A DNA stretch of 6,603 nucleotides, from the NCBI GenBank assembly GCA_005793285.1, contig SXPO01000154.1, positions 1-6,603 on the forward strand. Reading direction: 5' to 3'. This DNA is from Nitrospiraceae bacterium (GTDB lineage: Bacteria; Nitrospirota; Nitrospiria; Nitrospirales; Nitrospiraceae). The notes beneath the pieces are model-generated. The model saw only the letters and a program-made list of their open reading frames with translations, ran no database searches and had not been told where the DNA came from. Position 1 is the first letter of the stretch; each line of letters starts with the position of its first letter. This document shows positions 1 through 6,603 of this stretch, piece after piece. Both the position numbers and the translations under genes were made by a program.

Positions 1-1620
1 AACGATCTCTTCGAGCGACCGGTCTTCTTCCACATAGGCCTGGAGGATGGGATCTAAGATCTCATAGGGCGGCAGCGAGTCTTCATCCTTTTGATTGGGC
101 CTCAGCTCGGCGGTCGGCGGCCGATCGAGCGTCCGTTTGGGAATTGCCGGGGTTGCGCCTCGACGATTGCGCAGCTTCGCCAGGTCATAGACCATCGTCT
201 TCGGCACGTCCTTGATCGCGGCAAAACCGCCTGCCATATCCCCATACAGAGTGGCGTAACCCACGCTCATCTCGCTCTTATTGCCCGTGGTGAGCACCAG
301 ATGGCCGAACTTATTGGAAAAGGCCATGAGCAGATTGCCCCGGATGCGGGCCTGGAGATTCTCTTCTGTCGTATCAGGCGCGCGGCCCTCGAACGTTTCC
401 GCAAGCGATTGCCGATAAGTATCGAACAACGTCGTGATGGGAATTGTGCGAACGGAAATCGCAAGCCGTTTTCCCAATTCAGCCACATCCTCGTAACTGT
501 CACGCGACGTATAGGGCGACGGCATGAACAGGCCCCAGACATTCTCGGGTCCCAGCGCATCGACGGCCAGCACGGCGGTCAAGGCCGAGTCCACTCCGCC
601 GCTCAACCCGATCATGACCCGGGTAAATCCGTTTTTCCTCACGTAGTCTCGCACGCCCAGCGTGAGGGCCCGGTATACTTCCTCCAGCGGGTCCAGGACC
701 GCCACCAGATCGGGAACCGCGCGCGCGCGAACTTTGGGAACGGCCGGAAGCGACGCCACGCAGATCTCCACCGCAGCGGCAACCCGTCTCGGCAGAAGCT
801 TCTTCTGGCCCTGCGCGCGCCTCGCCCGCGCGACTGCCTCCAGATTGAGGTCTGCCACGATAAAATCCTCTTCGAAGGCTTTCCCTCGCGCGACAACCTC
901 ACCCTGATGGTCGAGAATCACGCTGTTCCCATCGAAGACCAGCTCATCCTGCCCGCCGACCACGTTAGTGTAGGTCAGCACCACCCCGTTTTCCCTCGCG
1001 CGGGTCGCCAACATCTGTTCACGAGCCCGGCTCTTGCCCAGATGAAACGGCGAGGCATTGATGTTGACGATGACTTCGGCGCCCGCCGCTGCCTGGAACC
1101 GGGTCGGGCCTTCCGGCACCCAGACGTCCTCGCAAACATTGACTCCGATCACCGTGCCGCGCAGGCGAACAAGCGGCAACCGCCGGCCTAGGTGAAAATA
1201 GCGACTCTCGTCGAACACCCCGTAGTTCGGCAGATACCACTTGCAATAGGTCGTGACGAGGGTTTGATCGGCAATGAACGCCGCGGCATTGTAGAGTTCG
1301 TGCGACCCGGCCGGCACCACCGACGAACGGGCCGGCTTCGGATCGATGCCGTCGCTCTGACTGACGTAGCCCACCACCGCGGCAAAACCACGGCAGTGAC
1401 GAACGACTTCCTGAAGCGCGCGGCGATTGTCCGCGATAAAGCGAGGCTTCAACAAAAGGTCTTCCGGCGGATAGCCGGTGATCGCCAGCTCGGGGAATGC
1501 AACTAGGTCGACCTTCGCCTTCTTCGCTTCGCGCAGCCAGGCCGTGATCCGACGGACGTTGCCGTCCAGATCCCCCACCGTCGGATTCATCTGCACCATG
1601 GCGAGACGAAAGGTACGCAT
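1..1620 (-). CDS. nadE: Glutamine-dependent NAD+ synthetase (NadE), 3' end cut off by window edge
   Basis: The product would amidate nicotinic acid adenine dinucleotide to NAD+ using ATP and ammonia released from glutamine, the last step of NAD+ synthesis in the cytosol. The frame is open from ATG at 1620 to base 1 (540 codons, no stop), so only the last few dozen residues should be missing. The N-terminal nitrilase-like glutaminase domain (about 1-270) shows its triad: Glu44 in FPELAITGYPPEDLL, Lys127 just before LPNYGVFDE, and Cys163 in NVCEDVW. The C-terminal synthetase domain has the ATP-pyrophosphatase P-loop SGGVDS (340-345), then ENLQARIRGN, TTGNKSE (444-450), YGDMAGGF and AELRPNQKDEDSLPPYE. 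The ATG lies 7 nt after the stop of the GAF-ANTAR gene. Its upstream sequence AAGGGGGCT is a poor, very close ribosome site, so translational coupling is likely. ATG at codon 8 is an alternative start, but codon 1 fits the family N terminus better. No lesion is seen. Confidence 0.96.
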   Translation of the reverse strand, partial: MRTFRLAMVQMNPTVGDLDGNVRRITAWLREAKKAKVDLVAFPELAITGYPPEDLLLKPRFIADNRRALQEVVRHCRGFAAVVGYVSQSDGIDPKPARSSVVPAGSHELYNAAAFIADQTLVTTYCKWYLPNYGVFDESRYFHLGRRLPLVRLRGTVIGVNVCEDVWVPEGPTRFQAAAGAEVIVNINASPFHLGKSRAREQMLATRARENGVVLTYTNVVGGQDELVFDGNSVILDHQGEVVARGKAFEEDFIVADLNLEAVARARRAQGQKKLLPRRVAAAVEICVASLPAVPKVRARAVPDLVAVLDPLEEVYRALTLGVRDYVRKNGFTRVMIGLSGGVDSALTAVLAVDALGPENVWGLFMPSPYTSRDSYEDVAELGKRLAISVRTIPITTLFDTYRQSLAETFEGRAPDTTEENLQARIRGNLLMAFSNKFGHLVLTTGNKSEMSVGYATLYGDMAGGFAAIKDVPKTMVYDLAKLRNRRGATPAIPKRTLDRPPTAELRPNQKDEDSLPPYEILDPILQAYVEEDRSLEEIV

Positions 1621-1627
1621 AGCCCCC

Positions 1628-2893
1628 TTAGTGCCTGACTCGATCGGCCCGCTCTTCGATATCGCCCGCCAGGAGAATCGCCTCGGCGATCTCGCGCATC
1701 GATTTCCGAAGATCCATACTTTGGCGCTGAATGAGCTTGAAGGCCTCTTCTTCTGTCAGCTTCTTCGCCCGCATGAGATACCCCTTGGCCCGCTCCATCA
1801 GCTTCCGGACCGCCAGCGCTTCCTGCATCTCGAAGGACTTCTCGATCAAGGTCGTATGCTCGATGGCGATGGCGGCCTGATTCGCGATGGCCTGAAGCAG
1901 CTTGACCTCCTCGCTGGTAAACACGTGAGGCACGGCCGTATAGCTATTGATCACCCCCACGGCCTTCTCCCGCACCATCATCGGGACCGAGACCATCGAA
2001 CAGAGCCCTTCTTTCTTGGCCAGATCCGGGAACATATAGTCCTGCTCTTTGGTCACGTCGGCTACAATGATCGGCCTGCGGTCCTGCACGGCGCGCCCGC
2101 TGATGCTCTGCCCGACCTTGAGATTCGGCTTCCGGCGGTACTGCTCGCTCAGGCTTTGCGTCGCCTCGATCCGCAGCTCCCCGCTCACCTGGTCCAGCAA
2201 CATGATCGAGCAGATTTTAGAATTCATCATTTGCGCGGTCATCGTGACCAGAAGTTGCAGCACATCTTCGATCAATCGATTGGAGGCCACCGTTTCCGAC
2301 ACCAGCGACAGGGTCTCCACCTGCAGGGCCTTGCGTTTCATTTGATCGTAGAGCCGCGCGTTCTCGATCGCGCCGCCGACTTGATTGGCGATGGTGGACA
2401 ACAGCGCAATCTCGTCGGGCCGATAGCGCTTGGGGCGCTTGTGCTGCACATTGATCACGCCGACCACTTCTTTCTTCGCCATGATCGGCACGGACACGAA
2501 AGCTTGATGGCGGTCTTCCGGAAGATTGTGGAAGAATTTAAAGCGCGGGTCGTCGCTCGCATTGCTCGGGATCACGACGTGGGTCCGCTCCTGAGCCACC
2601 CACCCGGTGATGCCCTCGCCCAACCCGATCGTGATGCGGCCGATCAATTTCGGATGGGGATTCTTGGAGGCTCGCAGGATGAGTTCGTCCTGACCATCCG
2701 ACAAGAGATAGAGGAGGCAGGCATCCGCTTTCGTAACTTCGACGACCACTTCGACGATATGCCGGAGGACTGCTTCGAGATCTAGCTGGTTGCTGATGGA
2801 CTCCGTGATCCGATGGAGCACATCGACTTCGCGTGTCTTCTCTCGCAGGGCCTGCTGAAGATGAGCCACGGAGGGCGCGCGCTTCGTCGTCAT
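1628..2893 (-). CDS. GAF-GAF-ANTAR sensory regulator (predicted RNA-binding antiterminator)
   Basis: This is a 421-residue soluble protein with no signal peptide or membrane segment. A short amphipathic helical start (about 8-36) leads to GAF domain 1 (about 38-180, with GLGEGITGWVA and SVPIMAKKEVVGVINVQ) and GAF domain 2 (about 207-348, with GQSISGRAVQ and SVPMMVREKAVGVINSY). Each GAF ends in a helix of the type LLSTIANQVGGAIENA or LLQAIANQAAIAIEH. The C terminus (about 356-409) matches ANTAR: MERAKGYLM, then LTEEEAFKLI, then REIAEAILLA. ANTAR domains (AmiR, NasR, EutV) bind paired hairpins in nascent RNA and prevent termination. GAF domains bind small molecules or chromophores or dimerise. 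No histidine kinase, receiver or GGDEF domain is present, so the signal probably acts directly on the GAF domains (inference). The ligand and RNA target are unknown. The gene sits between aroB (6-nt gap) and nadE (7-nt gap). AAAAGG in the last aroB codons, 9 nt before the ATG, is a good ribosome site. Confidence 0.9.
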   Translation of the reverse strand: MTTKRAPSVAHLQQALREKTREVDVLHRITESISNQLDLEAVLRHIVEVVVEVTKADACLLYLLSDGQDELILRASKNPHPKLIGRITIGLGEGITGWVAQERTHVVIPSNASDDPRFKFFHNLPEDRHQAFVSVPIMAKKEVVGVINVQHKRPKRYRPDEIALLSTIANQVGGAIENARLYDQMKRKALQVETLSLVSETVASNRLIEDVLQLLVTMTAQMMNSKICSIMLLDQVSGELRIEATQSLSEQYRRKPNLKVGQSISGRAVQDRRPIIVADVTKEQDYMFPDLAKKEGLCSMVSVPMMVREKAVGVINSYTAVPHVFTSEEVKLLQAIANQAAIAIEHTTLIEKSFEMQEALAVRKLMERAKGYLMRAKKLTEEEAFKLIQRQSMDLRKSMREIAEAILLAGDIEERADRVRH

Positions 2894-2899
2894 AGATAC

Positions 2900-4072
2900 T
2901 TACCTTTTCGCGGAAACCTTGCGGCGGACAGGAGCCTTGCCTTGCCGGCTGCCATTCGAGGATTTTCTCCCGCTGCCATGTTTAGCCTGAAACCATTCGG
3001 CGCACATCTGTCGCTCGATCGGCTGAATCGTCACCTCACCGATCCTCACAGGCCAAACCCCGATGACTTGCCCCCCGACCACCTTCTTATCGTGCTGCAT
3101 GGCCTTCCAGATGGGGCCAAAGGCTGTTTGAGCGACCTGTTCTGACAGCCCAGCGCGCGCGACCAGTCGCCTAATCCGCTCAACCACCTCGCGAGCGCAG
3201 AGCCCCATATGACAAGCCAGATCCGCTTCTTGCACCAAACCGATACCCACCGCCTCACCATGGATCAACCCGCGATAGCCCCCCAGCGATTCCAACGCAT
3301 GACCGATCGTGTGGCCATAATTGAGAATGCGTCGGCGATCCGCTTCCCGCTCATCTCCGGCAACGACTTCCGCCTTGACTTCACAGGATCGCTTAATCAC
3401 ATGGATGACTGGTTCGTCCGCCAGTGTCAAAATCGCTGGCATCTCCTGCTCCAAAAATGCAAAAAACTTCTCGTCGGCAATAATGCCGTACTTAATCACT
3501 TCAGCCAGGCCGGCGATCCATTCGCGGCGCGGCAAGGTACGGAGCGTAAGGGGATCGATCAGAACGGCTCGCGGCTGATAAAAGGCCCCGATCAGATTCT
3601 TGCCCAGCCGATGGTCCACGCCGGTCTTGCCCCCGACGCTGGAATCGACTTGCGCAACCAACGTGGTCGGCACCTGCACAAAGGGGATACCTCGTTGATA
3701 GATCGCGGCGGCAAAGCCGGTGATATCGCCGATGACCCCGCCACCGAGGGCCAGGAGGAGGGACTGACGTTCGAACTTGTGCTTGGCCAAGACATCGAGA
3801 ACCTTGGCAACGGTGCCGAGCGTCTTGGTTCGCTCTCCCGGCGGCAAGATAATCGGAGTGGGATCGTAGCCAGCTCTACGAAGCGAACGAAGGGTGCCCT
3901 GAAGATAATGGCTGGCCACATGCCGGTCCGTCACCACCCCGACCTTCGGAGAGGTGGTCAGGGCCTGGAGCCGATCGCCCACAGTGGCAAGAAGTCCCGG
4001 GCGAAGCACAATATTGTAACTCCGCTCCCCCAACGCCACCGGTATAATCTGTTCGGCCACGGCCATACTCAC
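2900..4072 (-). CDS. aroB: 3-dehydroquinate synthase (AroB)
   Basis: AroB converts DAHP to 3-dehydroquinate, the second step of the shikimate pathway, in the cytosol with NAD+ and a divalent metal. Numbering is from the GTG start chosen here (390 residues). The NAD-binding part carries GGGVIGD (110-116) and PTTLVAQVDSSVGGKTGV (135-152), with Lys149 in the active site. Next come KNLIGAFYQP and AEVIKYG. The likely metal ligands are Glu191, His254 (NYGHTIGHALE) and His271 (HGEAVGIG), and His258 is the catalytic-type histidine. The frame stays open upstream to an ATG at 4165, but those 31 extra residues do not resemble AroB and have no ribosome site. GTG at 4072 has AAGGA 7 nt upstream, and ATG at 4066 is the alternative. 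After about residue 360 a 30-residue basic tail (ten Lys/Arg, no Asp/Glu) extends beyond the usual length of about 360. It heads the unit with the GAF-ANTAR gene and nadE. Confidence 0.95.
   Translation of the reverse strand: MSMAVAEQIIPVALGERSYNIVLRPGLLATVGDRLQALTTSPKVGVVTDRHVASHYLQGTLRSLRRAGYDPTPIILPPGERTKTLGTVAKVLDVLAKHKFERQSLLLALGGGVIGDITGFAAAIYQRGIPFVQVPTTLVAQVDSSVGGKTGVDHRLGKNLIGAFYQPRAVLIDPLTLRTLPRREWIAGLAEVIKYGIIADEKFFAFLEQEMPAILTLADEPVIHVIKRSCEVKAEVVAGDEREADRRRILNYGHTIGHALESLGGYRGLIHGEAVGIGLVQEADLACHMGLCAREVVERIRRLVARAGLSEQVAQTAFGPIWKAMQHDKKVVGGQVIGVWPVRIGEVTIQPIERQMCAEWFQAKHGSGRKSSNGSRQGKAPVRRKVSAKR
2903..2908 (-). promoter_or_regulatory. Shine-Dalgarno site of the GAF-ANTAR gene, inside the aroB 3' end
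   Basis: AAAAGG on the minus strand forms the last two aroB sense codons and is followed directly by the TAA. The GAF-ANTAR ATG is 9 nt downstream. Ribosomes finishing aroB therefore release almost on top of the next start, which supports coupled translation of the two genes. Confidence 0.6.
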
Positions 4073-4079
4073 ACGACAG

Positions 4080-4084
4080 TCCTT
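4080..4084 (-). promoter_or_regulatory. Shine-Dalgarno site that fixes the aroB start
   Basis: AAGGA on the minus strand lies 7 nt before GTG (4070-4072) and 13 nt before the in-frame ATG (4064-4066). The spacing favours the GTG. The far-upstream ATG at 4163-4165 is preceded by TTCGCAATTCCTC, which has no recognisable site. Confidence 0.6.
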
Positions 4085-4209
4085 CTGCCCCACGATAGAC
4101 CGATTGCCACCCCATTCTGCTTGAACAGGAAGCCGGGATTCACGACACACTTCGCCTGATGTCATGAGGAATTGCGAAGACTAAAATCGGCAGGATGGTA
4201 TCACAACGG

Positions 4210-4252
4210 TATAGAAACTAGAAGAATCTCCTCTGCCTTGTCTCGGCAGAGG
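4210..4252 (-). terminator. Terminator-like hairpin downstream of pilQ
   Basis: On the minus strand the arms CCTCTGCC (4252-4245) and GGCAGAGG (4237-4230) pair perfectly over 8 bp around a 7-nt loop GAGACAA. The next 20 nt (4229-4210) contain ten T residues but no run longer than three. The stem is strong while the U-tract is interrupted, so it may be a leaky intrinsic terminator. The T-rich side lies only on the minus-strand downstream flank, which sets the orientation. It would end the pil transcript, or act as an attenuator if transcription continues into aroB. Confidence 0.5.
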
Positions 4253-4294
4253 CCTGTGGAGGACCGCATAGGGGATGGAGCCGCTGAGGGAGCA

Positions 4295-4331
4295 GCCCTG
4301 TCACTGTTGCGCGCCGACAGCAGTGCAGGGC
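4295..4331 (-). repeat. Imperfect inverted repeat (hairpin) just after pilQ
   Basis: On the minus strand GCCCTGCACTG (4331-4321) pairs with CAGTGACAGGGC (4306-4295), giving 11 base pairs with one bulged A and a 14-nt loop. No T-rich tract follows in either direction, so it is not an intrinsic terminator by itself. It starts 14 nt beyond the pilQ stop and could stabilise the 3' end of the pil mRNA or be part of a structured leader. Its function is not known to me. Confidence 0.45.
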
Positions 4332-4345
4332 CACGAGGTTTGCGT

Positions 4346-6274
4346 CTAACTCTTCACGATGCTGGGCGTCAAGAAAATAAGGAGCTCCTGCTTCGCCACA
4401 GACTCGGTCTTGTTCTTGAAGAGCCATCCCAAAACAGGCACCCGAGAGAGATAGGGAATACCGCCCGAACTGTTGCTTTGCGTGTCGATAAAGACCCCGC
4501 CGATCACCATGGTCTCCCCATCGCGAATAATGACCTGGGTATTGGCTTCGCGGCGATCGATACTCGGACCGGCCGGATTGCTCCTAGACCCCACCGCGTT
4601 TCTGGTCGCGCGCACCTTCAGCATGATCTGCTTGCCGACTTCCTTGGGGTCACGCGAGGTGATCTGAGGAGTCACATTCAATTCCAGGTTTGCATCCACG
4701 AAGGTGGTCTGGGTCCCCTGGAGAGAGGTCGTCTGGAAGGGGATCGATTCTCCTTGTGAGATTTTGGCTTCCCGCTTGTCCAAGGTCGTCACTTTCGGCG
4801 CAGCAATGACTTTGCTCAGGCCGAGCATCTCACCTGCCGACAGCCGCACATCCAACAGCGCACCCCCTCCGTCAGTCCTCCCAAACGTAAACCCGACGCC
4901 AGGAGTTGACGACAACCCGGCAACCGCCGCGGGGAGATTCACCAGATAGTCCGTCGTTTGCCGCCCAAAGGCTCCGGTCGTGCCGGTCCTGAAATTCGCT
5001 ACGCCCTGGGCAGAGCCCAGCGGATTCACATTCTGCATCCCCCACTGGACGCCGAGCGAACGGGAATAGTTCGTATCCGCCTGGACAATCCTGGCTTCGA
5101 TCTGGACTTGCGGCACTTCCAAATCCAGTCCGTCAACCAGCTGCTTCATCACGCTCATCTTACTTTCCGTATCCCGGACGATCAACGCATTCGACCCCTG
5201 ACTGACCTGCATCAACCCTCGCGGGCTCAAATACTGGCGCAGCGCCGTCATGAGCTCCGACGCCTGCAGGTTCCTCACATAGAAGACCCGATCCACGAGC
5301 TCTTCCGCCTTAGCCTTTGCATCCTTCGCCTGCGCTTCTTCGTTCTGCTGTTTCGCCAGGTTCGCCAGCGAATCGATCCAGATGATATTACCCTGCCGGA
5401 TCTTGCCCAATCCGTTCATCTTCAAGATCATGTCCAGCGCCTGATCCCAGGGAACACTCACGAGCTTCATCGTGACCTTGCTCTTGATCCCTTCGCCGAC
5501 CACCATATTGAATCCGCTCACTTCGGCAATCAGGCGCAGCACATTGCCGATCTCGGCCTGCTGAAAGTCCAGAGAAATACGCCGGCCGATGTACCGGGTT
5601 TCCCCAACGACCAAATCCTCTTTCGGCATATTCTTCTCGCCGGAATCTGCGTCAGAAATCAGCTGCACCGGTCGCGCATAAAATTTCGTCGAAGACCGAT
5701 GCACCGCGGCCAACGGACTCGCGTTCACTTTAATCGGTTTCCGTGCCAGCCGCTCCAGCGTGATCGTTTCGGCCACAAGCTTACGGGAATACTCCACATC
5801 CGGAAGCGCATCGAGCCCTGCATCGCCTCGAAGCGTCACAATGAGGTCCGGCCCTTGCGGTTCAAACGAGTAACTGACCTGACCGATCAGATCCAAGACC
5901 ACGCGCATTTTGTCCGGGTGAGATCCCATGCGCACGCGCTGCAGCATCTGGTGATTCACCGGCATAATCGATTGGCTGAGGGCGGACGTCAGATGGGGAA
6001 GATCGATCACCAGGCGCCGTTCATCCAAGCGCCTCACCCGATGAGACAGCGTGCCATCCCCCGAGATGACCACACGGACATCGTCAATCCCCGGTTGCAC
6101 ATCGATGTGAGTCAGCGTCTTCGCCAACGCCGCCTCGACCCGTGAGGAGAGGCCTGAATCGGCAACAGGCAAATCGGCTGCCTCCGTCGAAGCCATGGCC
6201 ATCGGGAAGCTGAGCGCTCCCGCCACAGAAAGAAGCCGAACCAACGTCGTTGTCTGTGTCAGCTTAGGTGTCAT
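4346..6274 (-). CDS. pilQ: Type IV pilus secretin PilQ
   Basis: PilQ forms the outer-membrane ring through which the type IV pilus passes. The 642-residue product begins with a Sec signal peptide (Lys4 and Arg13, a hydrophobic stretch about 14-28, cleavage probably near AMA-ST or TEA-AD). Next come one AMIN domain (about 54-148, peptidoglycan-binding in this family), a linker, the secretin/TonB N0 domain (about 233-300, ISLDFQQAEIGNVLRLIAEVSGFN), a charged helical linker (about 308-326), an N1 domain (about 328-388, VFYVRNLQASEL to ALIVRDTE) and the secretin pore domain (about 389-641). The C terminus has the secretin signature, with SRVPVLGWLFKN and QELLIFLTPSIV. The length is somewhat below that of PilQs with two or more AMIN domains. 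The ATG overlaps the pilP stop as ATGA, and GAGAG a few bases upstream is only a weak ribosome site, so coupling is expected. The stop is TAG (4346-4348). Confidence 0.97.
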   Translation of the reverse strand: MTPKLTQTTTLVRLLSVAGALSFPMAMASTEAADLPVADSGLSSRVEAALAKTLTHIDVQPGIDDVRVVISGDGTLSHRVRRLDERRLVIDLPHLTSALSQSIMPVNHQMLQRVRMGSHPDKMRVVLDLIGQVSYSFEPQGPDLIVTLRGDAGLDALPDVEYSRKLVAETITLERLARKPIKVNASPLAAVHRSSTKFYARPVQLISDADSGEKNMPKEDLVVGETRYIGRRISLDFQQAEIGNVLRLIAEVSGFNMVVGEGIKSKVTMKLVSVPWDQALDMILKMNGLGKIRQGNIIWIDSLANLAKQQNEEAQAKDAKAKAEELVDRVFYVRNLQASELMTALRQYLSPRGLMQVSQGSNALIVRDTESKMSVMKQLVDGLDLEVPQVQIEARIVQADTNYSRSLGVQWGMQNVNPLGSAQGVANFRTGTTGAFGRQTTDYLVNLPAAVAGLSSTPGVGFTFGRTDGGGALLDVRLSAGEMLGLSKVIAAPKVTTLDKREAKISQGESIPFQTTSLQGTQTTFVDANLELNVTPQITSRDPKEVGKQIMLKVRATRNAVGSRSNPAGPSIDRREANTQVIIRDGETMVIGGVFIDTQSNSSGGIPYLSRVPVLGWLFKNKTESVAKQELLIFLTPSIVKS

Positions 6275-6603
6275 TCTGCACTCTCTTTCGGGTGAAGGAG
6301 CTTCACGTATTCCCGCTCCTGCTTGCTCCCATACACATCGGTGAACCGTTCTTGCACGACAATGCCTTTTTCGGTCACATCACTCACGACGCCATTATTA
6401 GGACCGATACGGGTGCCTCGACGCACCGTGTAGCCATTCCCGTCCGGCGTCTGGACCATCGCCGCATAACCATAGGCGCCCCAAACCACCGCGATCAGAT
6501 TCATCTCCGTGAGCCCCACCCGTTGAAGCGGGGGCAATGTCGGGTCAATCGGCCCGAGGCTCAACTGCTGCAGCACCGGCTCAAAAGGATCGCGCCGCCC
6601 GGA
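6271..6603 (-). CDS. pilP: Type IV pilus assembly lipoprotein PilP, 5' end cut off by window edge
   Basis: Only the last 110 codons are inside the window. The frame is open to the right edge, so the lipoprotein signal and the flexible N terminus are missing. PilP is an inner-membrane-anchored periplasmic protein that bridges the PilM-PilN-PilO alignment complex to the PilQ secretin. The visible part starts with the family's GRRDPFEP motif. It continues as a beta-rich domain: LTEMNLIAVVWGAYGYAAMVQTPDGNGYTVRRGTRIGPNNGVVSDVTEKGIVVQERF, then KQEREYVKLLHP at the end. A GTG at 6574-6576 could be misread as a start, but it lies after the conserved GRRDPFEP motif and is internal. The TGA stop overlaps the pilQ ATG by 4 nt. 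Neighbours to the right should be pilO, pilN and pilM (inference). Confidence 0.93.
   Translation of the reverse strand, partial: SGRRDPFEPVLQQLSLGPIDPTLPPLQRVGLTEMNLIAVVWGAYGYAAMVQTPDGNGYTVRRGTRIGPNNGVVSDVTEKGIVVQERFTDVYGSKQEREYVKLLHPKESAE

Larger units (their letters stand above)
4073..4345 (-). other. Intergenic region and probable leader between pilQ and aroB
   Basis: This 273-nt stretch between the pilQ stop and the aroB GTG is the only sizeable non-coding part of the window. It contains two inverted repeats (4295-4331 and 4230-4252), a T-rich stretch after the second one, and the aroB ribosome site. I found no strong sigma-70 promoter by eye. Weak candidates such as TATACC (minus strand, 4213-4208) lack a good -35 partner. 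A 22-codon frame (4201-4269, minus) has no ribosome site and is not rich in aromatic residues, so I do not call it a leader peptide. No tRNA-like or known riboswitch fold is apparent to me. Confidence 0.6.

Noticed and set aside
881..1002. Short repeated string CCCTCGCGCG at two places within nadE
   Set aside because: Only about ten bases are shared, and they are read in different codon phases. This is a coincidence of GC-rich coding sequence.
91..1191. A 366-codon + strand frame opposite nadE
   Set aside because: The minus-strand frame contains all NadE glutaminase and synthetase motifs without interruption. The + strand translation shows no motif.
1478..2785. A 435-codon open frame on the + strand opposite the GAF-ANTAR gene
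   Set aside because: It is rich in His, Arg, Leu and Asp without any recognisable domain, which is typical of the antisense of a real GC-rich gene. The minus strand codes for a clear multi-domain protein over the same bases.
3209..4159. A 316-codon + strand frame opposite aroB
   Set aside because: AroB motifs are unbroken on the minus strand, and the + strand product resembles no family I know.
4208..4213. TATACC as a -10 box for aroB
   Set aside because: There is no acceptable -35 hexamer about 17 nt upstream, and the position overlaps the T-rich tail of the hairpin. The match could be chance.
4230..4252. The hairpin as a canonical ANTAR binding site
   Set aside because: The loop is 7 nt (GAGACAA) and lacks the 6-nt A1/G4 pattern described for ANTAR targets, so I keep it only as a terminator-like element.
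4201..4269. A 22-codon minus-strand frame upstream of aroB, considered as a leader peptide
   Set aside because: It has no Shine-Dalgarno site and no run of aromatic codons. Overlap with the terminator-like stem alone is not enough.
4958..6145. A 395-codon open frame on the + strand opposite pilQ
   Set aside because: It has a His/Arg/Gln-rich composition and no domain, and it lies fully inside the well-supported pilQ gene. It is a shadow frame.

Overview
This window is an ordinary chromosomal segment in which every gene I can support lies on the minus strand. In transcription order (right to left) they are: the 3' part of pilP (cut by the right edge), complete pilQ, a 273-nt intergenic stretch with hairpins, complete aroB, a complete gene for a GAF-GAF-ANTAR regulator, and most of nadE (cut by the left edge). 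Coding density is high and the DNA is moderately GC-rich. The gene content and protein style suggest a Gram-negative, piliated bacterium. A Nitrospira-like member of the Nitrospirota is my best guess, but that rests on overall resemblance and not on a diagnostic marker.

Right part (about 4346-6603): the end of a type IV pilus assembly operon. PilP, an inner-membrane lipoprotein of the alignment complex, and PilQ, the outer-membrane secretin, overlap by 4 nt (ATGA). This fits the usual pilMNOPQ order, with the other genes beyond the right edge.

Middle (4073-4345): no convincing gene. It holds two inverted repeats. The pilQ-distal one, followed by a T-rich but interrupted tail, looks like a terminator for the pil operon or an attenuator for what follows.

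Left part (1-4072): a tight three-gene unit, aroB, then the GAF-GAF-ANTAR gene, then nadE, with gaps of only 6 and 7 nt. aroB encodes 3-dehydroquinate synthase (shikimate pathway). The second gene encodes a predicted sensory RNA-binding antiterminator. nadE encodes glutamine-dependent NAD+ synthetase. AroB is an NAD+-dependent enzyme, so the pairing with NadE is mildly suggestive, but the regulator's target is unknown. The pilQ-aroB neighbourhood recalls the pilMNOPQ-aroK-aroB order of many Proteobacteria, here without aroK between them.

I see no mobile element, CRISPR array, tRNA or rRNA, and no clear undescribed system. The most interesting point is an ANTAR-domain regulator embedded in a metabolic operon whose leader contains a terminator-like hairpin.
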